From: Chionoecetes opilio
Taxonomy: Eukaryota > Arthropoda > Malacostraca > Decapoda > Majidae
Direction of reading: 5' to 3'
NCBI GenBank assembly: GCA_016584305.1
Contig: JACEEZ010020920.1
Coordinates: 93,962-157,961, forward strand
Length of the DNA stretch: 64,000 nucleotides
The notes below the pieces were generated by a model. The model ran no database searches, was not told the origin of the DNA, and saw only the letters and a program-made list of their open reading frames with translations. Shown here piece after piece: positions 53,137-63,892 of this stretch (positions are counted from its first letter, which is position 1; each line of letters starts with the position of its first letter). The translations under genes and the position numbers were made by a program.

Positions 53137-53925
53137 TTTTTTTTTACATCACAAAGGACTGGCCAAAGGCACACGAAAAGAGGTAACACAAAGCCTGCTT
53201 AGTTGCCAGTCCCTATAAAGAAGACAGTAAGAGAATAAAGAAAGGGGTGGGCCAATTTAGTTCGGGAGGTGTCTTGTCATCTCTTCTCTTGAAAAGATTT
53301 AAGTCATACGAAGATGGGAAAATAAAAACAGGAAGAGAGTTCCAGAGTTTACCAGTGAAAGGGATGAAAGAGTAAAGATACTGATTAACTCTTGCATTAG
53401 GAAGATGGACAGAATAGGGATGAGAATGAGTAGAAAGTCTTGTGCAGTGAGGCTGCGGGAGATGGGGAGGCATGCAGTTAGCAAGTTTAGAAGAGCAGTG
53501 AGCATAAAAATAACGGTAGAAGATTTAAAGATTGAAAGATTTAATTTAAGGATTGAAGACAGTCAGTAAGAGGAGGGGAGTTGTTGAGACGAAAAGCTTT
53601 TGACTCAACCCTGTTTAGGAGAGCAGTATGAGTGAATCCCCCCCAAACATGAAACATGTGAGACATACTCCATACATGGGCGGATAACGTCCCTGTAGAG
53701 AGCAAGCTACTTGGAGGGAGAACAAAATGGTCGCAGACGCCGCAGGACACCTAACTTCTTAGGAGCTGTTTTAGCAAGAGATGTGATGTGAGATTTCCAG
53801 TTCAGATTTTTAGTAAAGGATAGTCCAAGAATGTTCATTGTTGAAGAAGGAGATAATTGAATGTCATTGAAGAAGAAGGGATAGTTATCTGGTAGGTTTT
53901 GTCGTGTATAGATGTATGCATGCAC
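53137..53925 (-). pseudogene. LINE 3' fragment, sister of 8985-11020
   Basis: On the minus strand it starts within ORF2 at TRQNLPDNYPFFFNDIQLSP and runs, with several frame breaks, through FRLNNSPPLTDCLQSLN and YLYSFIPFTGKLWNSLP to the 3' UTR and poly(A) (T-run at 53137-53145). It keeps the sense codon where the 8985-11020 copy has a stop (SYDLNLFKRR). The A-run is followed directly by the TG/CA array. Confidence 0.85.
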
Positions 53926-55555
53926 ATGCGTACAATGCAGCATGCGTATTGCGCTTACACGTATATCGTCATTAGCAAGTTGATGACAGCGGCTGGCAGC
54001 GCGGCATCCCACTCCACCTCACTGCGGACTGTCTCCACTATCACTCAAGCTGTGACCGTCCGTGAGAGCAGGTAAGTGACGATTCTAAAGACTGTTAAGC
54101 TCCTTAGTAGCATTAAATAGTATGGACACCCGTGGGTCATAGAGTATGGTGAGGGAGGGAGGCACAAAAATCCGTGTTTCGGCTGAGAAGAGTTTATGCC
54201 TTGTGATTGGTCGAAGCTGCCTAAGCGGCTCTCAGACAGGCAAGTTGAGGCAACGTGTATGCATAGTAGGATTCTCGGACCAAGAGCAACACCTAAGGCG
54301 TTGGATTTGTAAGGTAAGGCAAAGGCGCCTGAAATATCGTCTCTACATAGGCCTTAACCGGTGCCTTAGCCGGGCCGTAACAAAGGTGCCTGAAGACGGG
54401 TAAGGCGCTCACCTCTAACAACACCTGGAAATAATTTGTTTGCGTGTTGATTGTAGGCTGTTTTAAAGCGATGTATATTGCTTCTAGGTAAATGTGAGGG
54501 CTGGGCTGGGACGACAGAGGAATAAGGAATAAGGAATAGGGAAGGAGGGAAGGATAAATGGGGAGAAGGGAAAAGGACTAAGGAAGGTAGGGAGTAGAGG
54601 GGAAGCGAAGGAGGTCTTGCTGACACCTCAGATCCTTATCAGGGGAGGAGGCGGAAGCGAGGAAGATGCAAGAGGCTCGAGAACAAGGCCTCACTGTACA
54701 AGTGACTCAGGATGGAGGCGAGGACAGGAGACCACAGGACAGTACCTTTCGTAGCTCCGACGGGCGATCATACATGTGCATATAGTGTCGCGACAATAAT
54801 AGTGTATTACTGCAGGTATATCTGCAGCGAGTAACCTCGCGCGACTCAGCACCTACGGAGGCTACCATAAGAGACACTCTGCGTGCCAGGTCTGGCATGC
54901 GTGCCAAGCCTGGCCCGCGTGCTTAAGGTTGCCGACCCTGAGTTGGTAAGGAAAACTCTACGGAATACGACTACCCTGTTTCCAGCCTGCGTCCTTGCGT
55001 TCCTCGCCTGAGGCCCCCCAGGGTCCCAGAGCAAGGCGGGACTTGCCCAGCCGGGCCTTAGGACCTCTGGAGTAGCACATACAGGTCTTCCTGAAGGCGA
55101 CGCAGCAGATGGTGATGTATCTATATGATTGACAGTGCATGACAGGGGCGGGCGATTAATGGATGCCCCCGGGGCAACTATGCAAGCTAGGGGCCTCGGG
55201 GGGGGACAGGGAGGGTCGCCCCCCGGCAAATGCCGGGGCGTTACTAGCCTGGGGAGGTAAGCTCCCCGTAGCTCCGACGTTACGGGCACAGCCCCGTGTA
55301 CCTCATCGGTACCCAGGAGCTATGCCCATCTCGGCACCTTCAGGTAGGGGTGCCGGGGTTAATTGTCATGCCACGACCAGCGACCGAGTGGATAGAACCG
55401 TAGCGGGTTGGGGGGCCGCTAAAACAGAAGCTATATCAACACCCCCTGTTGAGCCCGCGCACGCAATTTCCTTCCCCCCGTCGGGAGTAGGGCGGCGTAG
55501 GGCCTAACAGTAAAGAAGGCAGCAAGGATATTGTTCCTTGTCAAGTATCGTGGTG
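53926..55555. other. Unassigned DNA, GC-rich toward the right
   Basis: No gene supported. At 54870-54925 GTGCCAGGTCTGGC and GTGCCAAGCCTGGC form a short direct repeat. The part 55150-55505 is very GC-rich, with CCCCGGGG, CCCGGCAAATGCCGGGG (hairpin) and GAGGTAAGCTCCCC. It resembles LINE 5' UTR style more than a gene. CACCCGTGAGAGCAGGTAAGT-like text near 54060 looks like a splice donor but no exon could be proved. Confidence 0.4.
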
Positions 55556-56420
55556 TTTTTGTTAAGGTCAAACTCATATCAGGCGGAAGTTGTGCATGGT
55601 GTCGTAGTGGTTCTTGATATACCTATTGTTCAGATGACAGGTATGGTGCCTCGACAGTCTAGTCCGCGTCATTCCAAAATATAAGTGAGGTCCACATTCC
55701 TCACTGTACTGGTGTGTTGGTAGATAACGTGGTCTTCTTGAAGGGGCATCTTAGTCACGTTAGAGCTGTTACGGAGCAGAAGATGGGGTGTTTTCCTAGT
55801 TTTGTAGTAGATGATAAGAGCGAGGGGTCTTTTATGGGTTAGTAATACGAACGTTGTGATGTATAATATCTTTTATAATCTTCGGATCGGTCTTGTAATA
55901 TGTAAACATGTGGTTTTTGTAGAAAAGCTTGATGGGTTCGCCGGTGGTGGGAGTGGTAGTGTCCTGGTTGCTATACCATTTGTCTATGATTCTCTTAGTG
56001 ACGTGGGCCACCTCAGAGTTAGAGTAACCGTTGTTAATAAGGATTTAGGAAACGCGCTCTAGTTCTTGTTGAGCGTCTTTCCAAGTAGAACAGTGAGAGA
56101 GGACTCTTTTGACACAAGCGCTAATGGTGGAATGCAAGTAGCGCTTATGGCATTCACCTTCCCCGTTTAGGCAGAGTCCCTTGTTAGTGGGTTTGCATAA
56201 TACTGTGGTCTTAAAACCTGCTATCTCTGCACTAACGAGTACATTCATGAAAGGGAGACGTCCGTTGGTGGTTTCCTCATAAGTGAAATTAAGCTCGGAT
56301 TCGGCGATGAAACGATGTCTGAGGTCATGCAGTTCTTGAAGGTCCTTAACCTGAACGAAGATATCATCAACGTAGCGGCAGTAGAGCGAGGGGCGGTTGG
56401 AAACTAAGTGTAGGTTAGTA
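55556..56420 (-). pseudogene. Penelope-like element: RT end plus GIY-YIG endonuclease
   Basis: On the minus strand from about 56410: LYCRYVDDIFVQVKDLQEL (Y-V-D-D catalytic box at about 56363-56374), ESELNFTYEETTNGRLPF, CVKRVLSHCSTWKDAQQEL, then after a stop near 56045 VAHVTKRIIDKWYSN and a linker with several stops, and finally EECGPHLYFGMTRTRLSRH...CHLNNRYIKNHYDTMHN (nuclease). Upstream RT motifs are missing. The nuclease part is closely similar to 8341-8842 but has F for I in the Y-I-G triad and lacks its last third. Confidence 0.8.
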
Positions 56421-56439
56421 TTATTATTATTAGTGTTCC

Positions 56440-57688
56440 ACTATGTGTTTTTCTGTGTTTTCTGGGAATGGTTCATCTAGGTTGTCAAATACCCCTGGCC
56501 ACGAGGGAAAGTTCACGGACCTCCTCCCTCCCTACGCACTCAACCACCGGACCACCTCCCCCCATCCACGTGCTTCTCCGAGATATTCATCCACCAGTGG
56601 CCGCGCTCCAAGCTGCCGCCCTCGCCTGCCACCTCCACCACCTCCACCACTTACCACCGCTTGCTACGCCCAGCTCTCCACAACAACGCTGCCGCCTCCT
56701 CCACCACATCCACACGGCATTCCCACCAGGCCGCCCTACGCATCCACATACGCGGCTCCTCAATCATCACCGAAGCTGAGCTCTACATCGCTTTCACTTT
56801 TATCCACACGGCAGGCAGCGAGGTAAAGTCCACCTCGCCTTCGCTTCCCACGTCGCGCCGCTTCGATTCACCTCCTCCACGTACCTCTACGAGATCTCCT
56901 TCCACGGCATCCCCGGCGCCAAGCTCCACCAACATTTCATCCACCTACTCCACCGCCTGCTACACCGCCTCCTGCTTCCTCACGCTGCTGGTGCAGTTTC
57001 CGCATCAACCACCTGTTCCACCTCTCCACCACGTCTTCAAACATTCGTTAAGTACCATACCATTATTTTATCTCTGCTACCTATAGCTTGTGTCTACATA
57101 TGCTTGCTATACCCAGTTGAGTTGTGACTTACTTATGTGTGCATAATTCATTTCCTGGTTTCAATTTTTGGTAGTGCCATACCTTTTGTGATCCTGTTGT
57201 GTGTTTCCACCTTGTTATTTTATTCATTTGTGTCTGTGCTGATAAGAACTTGACCTCCCTAGGGATTCTGACCTGTCATACCCGCAACGCTGTGTGACTG
57301 TTACAGCGTCCGCCTCACAGTGTCTGTCCGTGTCTGATACTCCTGCCCTTTGGACTTTATGGGTTTACGGTTTCCGCTGAGTTACGGTATTTGTATTTTG
57401 TGAGCGTAAGGCTCTTTTATTTAGTCCTTTTATTATTTTCTTTTTTCTTTTGTTACATAAGTGATAAACTGACGCTCCACACTTACACATATGCTTTTGT
57501 TACATAAGTGATACACTAACACTCTCCAACTTACACTGTGTTATTTCACTTTTATTTACGTTCTCTCGCGTGTTTTCCATATCTACGTACTCTATCTAGG
57601 ATATTATATTATTATTATTATTATCATTATATGCCATAACTGTTGTGAACTCTGATATGTTCATTCCTTCACAAATTCACCTGTCATC
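56440..57688. other. Unidentified open C-rich stretch, then AT-rich leader
   Basis: From 56450 to about 57080 all three plus frames are long and open because the DNA is C-rich and poor in stops. Phrases such as SSIITEAELYIAFTFIHTAG (about 56752-56811) and, in another frame, TYLYEISFHGIPGAKLH (about 56880-56930) look protein-like but I cannot identify them. From 57100 to 57688 the DNA is AT-rich and has a two-copy repeat of CTTTTGTTACATAAGTGATA (57450 and 57494). This may contain the 5' LTR and leader of the gypsy element, but no 3' LTR is present for comparison. Confidence 0.35.
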
Positions 57689-58715
57689 ATGCCACCACCA
57701 GCGCCAACTTCAGTCACTCTGGTACACGAGGTTCCTTCCTTTCCCAAATTCACAGGCAACAATATTTCAGTACACATACTACTCAAAGACGTTGACGACG
57801 AAATCGCGCGTCGTAACATCACTGACGATGCAATCAAAATCGCTCAACTAAAGTCCCGCTGTGACTTGTCTAACTGCCTTGCAGGATAATAGCTGCAGAG
57901 TGATTTATTTCTCCCAATTAAGACCTATGACGAATTTAAGACCACATTCAATAAATATTTCAGTGGCAGTCAGAAATCCGGTATCCTTGTTCCACTCTTT
58001 AGACTTGCAGACACTCACAAAAGGCAAGAACACCCTATTCCAATCATGTCAGCTTTGCAACAATCTTCTAACGTCAAATTAGACTTGATAAGACAGCTGG
58101 AATCTTCAGAATGGGTTGATGAAGATGGGAAAATGAGTCTACAAGCTGTCGGTAACCTTTTTGGATACTACACTTATATGTTTCTCATGCACCCTTCCAC
58201 AGCAAAACAGGCGTCTGATAAACACTTTCACTTTGTTCCAACAGACACCTTAACTGAATTTGCTTCTAATTTTGAGGACTCTTCGTCACTAGTGTTTTCA
58301 AACAATGCACATTCTTCTATGTCTGCTGCTGTATCTACACAACACAAACACACCAACCACGAAGCACTTCTCGTCTCCTTTCAACTCAAACACTCGTTCA
58401 CCCTCAAACAATCGGCATAGACAACGCTCATCTTCACATTCACGACAGTCCCGGGCTAATCACTCACCTGCCTCGTATTGCTATTACTGCATAAACAAGG
58501 GACACACGATCGAGAGTTGCTTTACACGACAACGTCATTTTCCAAACCAGCAGTATGTTCCACGCTTTTGTGATCACCATGGTCAATGGGGTCACGACAC
58601 TTCTGAATGTCGCGCAGGAACAAACGCTCCTCGATATTCACAGCAACACATCACCTCTGACGGTCGTGAAGGACCACAATCTCCTCGCCATTCACAGCAG
58701 TATAACCCTCAATGA
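57689..58715 (+). pseudogene. Gypsy gag with two zinc knuckles
   Basis: ATG at 57689 (MPPPAPTSVTLVHEVPSFPK) opens a capsid-like protein. The frame holds to 58420 except for a double stop, TAATAG, at 57887-57892. Capsid-like text includes TYDEFKTTFNKYFSGSQ and VGNLFGYYTYMFLMHPS. A frame shift near 58380 leads to an R/S/Q-rich basic part and the knuckles CYYCINKGHTIESC (C-x2-C-x4-H-x4-C) and CDHHGQWGHDTSEC (third position H-H variant). It ends at TGA 58713-58715. Confidence 0.8.
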
Positions 58716-59159
58716 CTACCACGCGACGTGCACTCCTCCGAGCAACACGAACCAGATCACACAGATGAACCTTCACTCCCTTTGTATACCATTTCTAATA
58801 CACAATGGGAGGACCCAATGATTTTACAAGCTGAAGTTAACCAACACTACTTCACCTTGTTTATTGATACAGGTTCTTCAGTAAATATCATGACTAAGGA
58901 GTGCTTTGATAACATCAGATCTGTGCGTAATCGTAAATTAATCATTTTAGAACCTTCTGACCTGCAACTTTATGGAATCGATGGAACCGCACTCACTACT
59001 CTAGGTAAAGTTATGTTTAACACATACCTATGTACTGACTTGCCACCTGTCAGCCTGACTTACTATGTAGCAGACTGCATAACCATTCCAGCTGACGCTC
59101 TCATTGGCCGTCCTGCTCTAACCCAACACCAGATAGACCTATACCCTTTGTACCTATAA
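58716..59159 (+). pseudogene. Gypsy aspartic protease domain
   Basis: The same frame as the knuckles continues after the stop at 58713. FTLFIDTGSSVNIMTKECF carries the D-T-G catalytic triad, and ADALIGRPALTQHQIDLYP is the typical C-terminal I-G-R/L-I-G block. It ends at TAA 59157-59159, next to a perfect 15-bp tandem duplication (CTTTGTACCTATAAC twice, about 59146-59175). Confidence 0.85.
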
Positions 59160-59222
59160 CCTTTGTACCTATAACCACGCTTACATGGACTCTATTGGCA
59201 TGAACGTTTCATTCCAGAGGTC

Positions 59223-60885
59223 TTGAAACAATCTAGAGCTTTTCCTGACTCTGTTCACACTGACATTGTCTCCTCCACTGCATGCGGCTCTCCCGAGTCT
59301 TCACAAGCTCTTGATTCCACATGCACTCCTACTGACAAATCTCTGATACAAGTGTTCTCCATTCCTAGTTCTCCACTTGCAATGCCTAACCAACATTCAC
59401 CATCCAGACCATGTCGTCGTTCCGCTGGTCACCTTTCTCGCTCAAAACGAAAACGTAAGACTTTCGTCGCGTATGTAGCCACAGAAGCTTCTACGTCTAA
59501 TAACACCACTCCATTCCCAGAAGTCTCACTTCACAAGGTCTTAGAAGACCAAGCTAAGCACTGTCACGCTGTCATCTCGTCCAACGTTGAGCTTCTACCA
59601 CACACCTGCACCCTGGTAGACGTTCGGGTAAAATTCGTTTCGAACGTCGATGCTATGTCTCTCCCTGAGACAGTCACTCATTCTGCTCTAGCTGTTCCTG
59701 CAGCGCTGTGCAGACTCAAAAATCATGGCAGATCAAACCTTTATGTGGTTAACGTCACCACAGTTCCAGTCACTCTCACTTGTGGTATACGGCTTTGTAC
59801 ATTTTACGTCTACCCAGCTGACGTTCGTGTCGACGAATGTCCACAAGAGTCCACGAGTTCAGTTAACTCCATTTCAGTTCAGGCGCCTTCAAATTTGTCT
59901 GACCTTCAAGCTCATGTGCAAACCACAGACCATCCAGATTCACAGGATGAGCTTATTCAACTCTTGACCGACTTCAGGAGTATTGTGTCTCTCCCCGGTG
60001 AGACACTAGGTAAAACCAACGTCGTCACTCATAAGATTAAGCTTATGAAAGACGCCCAACCTGCCTACATACCAGCGTATCGCATGGCCCACAGTAGGAA
60101 TGCCATTGTCGATCGCATGGTCTCCGAAATGCTAACTGATGGAATCATTGAAGACTCGAGCAGTCCTTTCAATAGCCCAATGTTCCTGGTTCCAAAGAGC
60201 TCAGGCGAATGGCGCCCTGTAGTCGATTTCCGAGCTCTCAACAAACTGACTGTTCCTTCTCGGTATCCCATGCCAGTCCTCGAGGATATTTTGCAGAATT
60301 TAGGTGATCATAACACTGTTTTTTCCACCTTGGATTTGTGCTCCGGCTTCTGGCAAGTCGAACTTGACGCAGAAAGCCGTGAATACACTGCTTTTTCTAC
60401 ACCCTCAGGACATTACCAGTACTGTCGCATGCCTATGGGTCTTTCTGGATCACCCACGACGTTCCAACGCTTGATCAATTCCATATTCACTGGTTTAATG
60501 GGTAATACACTTTTTTCCAACCCTGACGACTTGATCGTTTTCTCTAAATCAGTCCCAGAACATCTCCAGAAACTTTTCACTCGAAAAGTTTTCACTCGTC
60601 TTCAGGATGCAGGCTTGAAACTTAAACTTTCCAAATGCGCGTTCCTACGCAAAGAAACTACCTTTCTTGGCCATCTTATTAACGGTGACGGTATTCAAAC
60701 GTCAAATGACAAAGTCCGCGCTGTAACTAATTATCCTACTCCAGTCAATGTAGATCAAGTCCGTAGTTTCGTAGGACTTAGCTCCTATTACCGCAGATTT
60801 ATCAAAGGATTTGCCGCCATGGCTTCTCCACTCACTTCACTCTTCAAGAAAGATGTGCCCTTCCAATGGTCCTTCCAATGGACAG
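59223..60885 (+). pseudogene. Gypsy reverse transcriptase, altered catalytic box
   Basis: A Pro/Ser-rich linker (59223-59990) leads into RT: IVDRMVSEMLTDGIIEDSSS, GEWRPVVDFRALNKLT, VFSTLDLCSGFWQVEL (first catalytic Asp), CRMPMGLSGSPTTFQRL, then SNPDDLIVFSKS where the usual Y-x-D-D is N-P-D-D, and FLGHLINGDGI and VRSFVGLSSYYRRFIKGFA (thumb). The two catalytic Asp of the box remain but the aromatic position is lost. The frame breaks near 60885, beside a 12-bp tandem duplication (CCTTCCAATGGT, about 60860-60882). Confidence 0.9.
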
Positions 60886-61979
60886 TCAGGAAAACGCTTT
60901 CGCTGCTCTTAAGCACGCTCTCACTTCTGCGCCTGTTCTTGCGTACCCTGACTACATTAAACCTTTCATTCTCAACACTGACGTTAGCTACACTGGTCTC
61001 GGTGCTGTACTCATGCAAGACCACGATGGTAAACAACGCCCAATCGCGTATGCCTCTCGTCTACTTAACAAGGCAGAGAAGAACTACGCAGTGACGGAGA
61101 TCGAAGCCCTTGCAGTCATTTGGTCCTTAAAGAAGTTTCGTTACCTCATTCATGGCTATCCTATCAAGGTCCTTACGGATCATAAACCCTTACTTCACCT
61201 CTTCAAGGCCAAGGACCAGTCAGGACGCATGGCTCGATGGTTACTTACATATCAAGATTTCATGCCTGAGTTTGTGTACATTCAAGGCAAAGCTAACGTT
61301 GCAGCTGATGCCCTTTCTCGCAACTGTGCACTTACATGTCCGGTCACCACGCAAACATCCACATTTGACACACTTTCTCACGATGATCTCTACACTGCTC
61401 AACGCAATGACCCCACATGGTCAAAGGTCATCTATTACCTTGAATCAGGTGATGACTCCGACATTCCTAAGGTTCCTTCTCTTTCACATTACCTCCTTCA
61501 GGAACAGTTGCTGTACAAAGCAACCACACTTACAGGTAAGCATGAAACGTCTCGTCTCATCTACCAACTTGTCATTCCTCCAACTCATATCCAGCCTGTC
61601 CTTAAACTAATTCATGACACACCCAATGCTTCACATCCTGGCAAGGAAAAGTCACTTTCACAAGCTAGACTTTAATTCTTCTGGCTCACCATGAGAAAGG
61701 ATATCAATGACTACATTGAAGTATGTCATAGGTGTGCAAGAACTAAAGGAGATATATATGCTCATGTTCCCATTCTAAGTTATCATGTGCCTTCAGCACC
61801 ATGGGAAGTTCTTGGCATTGATTTGTTAAAACTCCCTCATACTGAACGTGGAAATCAATATTTAATGGTTGCTGTTGATCATTTTTCACGTTTTTCCATT
61901 ATTTCTCCACTGCCTAACAAATCAGCACAAACAGTGGCACGTGCATTTCTTGATCATGTCATTTGTCTTGTACACTTGT
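60886..61979 (+). pseudogene. Gypsy RNase H and N-terminal integrase
   Basis: After the shift: PFILNTDVSYTGLGAVLMQD (RNase H Asp), KNYAVTEIEALAVIWSLKKF (Glu) and IKVLTDHKPLLHLF (Asp), then ARWLLTYQDFMPEFVYIQGK and NVAADALSR. The integrase zinc finger follows with HDTPNASHPG and, after TAA at 61673-61675, EVCHRCARTKGD (H-H-C-C). The catalytic domain begins WEVLGIDLLKLP (first Asp) and VDHFSRFSIISPLP and is lost after 61979. Confidence 0.9.
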
Positions 61980-62713
61980 AAACCAATCATCTGCTGTAAT
62001 ATTTCCGTGAAAATTTTTGTAGGGGTTGACTAATTCATTGGTGAAATAGTGCCCCAACCTCATATTACGGGGAGGTTTTGTACTTTTTCCTAGGTATGGT
62101 ATGGCTTTCAACATATAGTGTGACTCATTATCGCACACATTACCAGTTTTAGACATACTAGCAGGTTTATTTCCTATGTACATACGAAATGGACACTTCC
62201 ACGAATCCCAACAATTGTTCATCACACTGTAGGTTACGGGCTGGTAACAGTTTGTGCCACGTTTTCATATGAACATGTCCCCAAGTCACCTTATTGGGCG
62301 CTAGTTTGTCATCTTTCTTTCTTGCTTCACGTGTGGCACTGTCATCAAACCTCAGGAAACGAATCAAGAAACACATTTTTTCTCACTCATAGCTGCTCTG
62401 TACAGAGGACACATCCAAACGTTGTGCTAAACATCTCTGCTATAGTGACATGATTGTCTTTTTTGATCCCCGACATTATTAATACCCGAATGAAGGCCCT
62501 CATTTCATTATAATTAATCCTATCCACTGTGGCTTTTTGTGCTTTATATTTGGAACTGTGTTTCATGATTGATTCATTTGTATGTGTCACCAAGATGTCT
62601 ATGAAATCGTCAGTGAAGAATCGTTCAAACCACTTGATTGGAATGCTGGCTATTTGAGGAGCAACTGTAGGTCCTGCTTGAAAGTTAAAACGCGTTTTCA
62701 TTGTTTCGTCCAC
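61977..62713 (-). pseudogene. piggyBac transposase fragment
   Basis: On the minus strand: IPIKWFERFFTDDFIDILVT, RINYNEMRAFIRVLIMSGIK (typical N-terminal helices), after a shift FLRFDDSATREARKKDDKLA, then QCDEQLLGF (where D-E-Q-L carries the first catalytic Asp), CPFRMYIGNKPA, SHYMLKAIPYLGK, YFTNELVNPYKNFHGN and ITADDWFTS (second catalytic Asp). The C-terminal third with the last Asp and the cysteine-rich finger is missing where it meets the gypsy integrase. At least three frame breaks. Confidence 0.85.
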
Positions 62714-62721
62714 AAATATAG

Positions 62722-62892
62722 GTGGTGGCGCTGTGCATACTGGCTGTTGCCGCTCTGGTGGGGGGCGCCGCCGCGGACTTGCCGCCTCCTGAGAGGCCTT
62801 ACAAGATCCTCATGCTGCTTCCTGTGGCCTCCAAAAGTCACACAAATGTTTTCATGCCCTTGGTAGAGGCTCTGGCTGACCGGGGCCACAAG
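62722..62892 (+). CDS. UDP-glycosyltransferase exon a (signal peptide and N-terminus)
   Basis: After an acceptor AATATAG (ending 62721) the exon encodes VVALCILAVAALVGGAAADL, a hydrophobic signal peptide with an Ala-rich cleavage region, then YKILMLLPVASKSHTNVFMP and LVEALADRGHK, the family's N-terminal strand and helix. It ends at donor AAG|GTGGGA. UGT enzymes sit in the ER membrane facing the lumen and transfer sugar from UDP-sugars to small lipophilic acceptors such as xenobiotics or ecdysteroids. The initiator ATG must lie in an upstream exon that I cannot see, because a piggyBac fragment abuts this one. Confidence 0.8.
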
Positions 62893-62982
62893 GTGGGACA
62901 CGGCTCGGAATATATAATGGCGTAAAGCAAGGCAGTAATGTCCCTCTTTATCGTTAACATAAACTTTCCCCCACATATAGAG

Positions 62983-63231
62983 ATGCTCAGCGCCTCTCCG
63001 CTAGTCTTCAAACACCCGAACGTCACAGGTATAAATCATGAACTATATTATATGGAAAAACATACCAAGAACATGTTTGAATCTAGGAAATTTTCATTTG
63101 GAGAATTGGAAATATACAAGGTAATTTTGCCCGCCATGGCCCGAGATCCTTACAAGGTGCCATCTGTCAAGAAATTGTATGAAGAAAGAAAAGAATTTGA
63201 CCTCATCATTATCCATTACTTGATCAACGAG
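62983..63231 (+). CDS. UDP-glycosyltransferase exon b
   Basis: Encodes MLSASPLVFKHPNVTGINHE, then KFSFGELEIYKVILPAMARD and VKKLYEERKEFDLIIIHYLI, the acceptor-binding half of arthropod UGTs, and ends at donor GAG|GTGAGT. Two AGs (62979-62980 and 62981-62982) are possible acceptors; only the second keeps frame with exon a. About two residues usual between K and M are missing at the junction, and the intron is only 90 bp. Confidence 0.8.
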
Positions 63232-63340
63232 GTGAGTTCTAATCCAAAGCTTATTTGATCCAAACAAAATTAATCTCCCTCATGAGGTAGGCAGGCCGCT
63301 AGCACCAACACAGCCTCATCGGCCATCGTTTTGTCCCCAG

Positions 63341-63575
63341 ACCGCGTACCCGTTCGTACACGAGGTTCCCTTCATCACTGTTGCCACGTCCGGGCTGGAC
63401 CCCACCAGAGTGCTACTTTCGGCAACGTCCTCAACCGGTCCTACGCCCCCAACAGACTAGTCACCTACCCCCTCCATGTCCTTGTGGCACCGCCTGATGA
63501 ACAGTTTCATGCACCAATGGATTCCTTTCTTATGGAGAATCTGGTTTGTCCTGCCGCTGGTACAAAAAGAGGAAA
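63341..63575 (+). CDS. UDP-glycosyltransferase exon c, with two compensating frame slips
   Basis: The acceptor TTGTCCCCAG ends at 63340. Frame 1 reads TAYPFVHEVPFITVATSGLD, the text then slips by one base near 63403 to SATFGNVLNRSYAPNRLVTY, and slips back near 63470 to SLWHRLMNSFMHQWIPFLW, ending at a GTAATT donor at 63576. The peptide matches the family throughout, so the slips are either assembly errors or mutations in a dying copy. The catalytic C-terminal half with the UGT signature lies beyond the window. Confidence 0.75.
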
Positions 63576-63892
63576 GTAATTGACAGACAATTGTAATCCT
63601 GTTCCTCTTCCCTTCTTTGCATCTTTCCTGCTTGGTGTTTAGCATTCACGTATTCTGTTCTGCGAGGAAATATTCCTACAACTATAAAGATTTTGTGTTT
63701 TGAACACGAGGAATCATCTGGGTCAGCATCGCAAGGTGAGCAGTACATAGAAAGAAATAGAACGTGAATCATATCTTGGGGGACACTCACGTTTACACTA
63801 CACTTTTATGCCAAACCAAACTACAATGTTCACGTAATCCCACATCTATTTATATCAGCCAGCTTAACATTCCCTTGGTATTCGTGTGGCAG
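63576..63892 (+). other. Presumed UGT intron
   Basis: AT-rich, no coding text seen. The next UGT exon is not in the window. Confidence 0.45.

Larger units (their letters stand above)
57689..61979 (+). mobile_element. Ty3/gypsy-type retrotransposon, broken, truncated in integrase
   Basis: Gag, protease, reverse transcriptase, RNase H and the N-terminal half of integrase follow in canonical Ty3/gypsy order on the plus strand. Integrase is cut at about 61977, where a minus-strand piggyBac fragment begins, and no LTR pair is in the window. Stops in gag, around the protease and before integrase, plus two frame shifts, make it inactive. No envelope gene is visible. Confidence 0.9.

Noticed and set aside
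54050..54080. Exon with a strong GTAAGT donor
   Set aside because: No upstream acceptor, no identifiable peptide and no downstream exon; a lone donor match is expected by chance.
57689..61979. An endogenous retrovirus with envelope
   Set aside because: Gag, protease, RT, RNase H and integrase order and motifs are Ty3/gypsy-like, no envelope frame is present, and the copy is broken and truncated.
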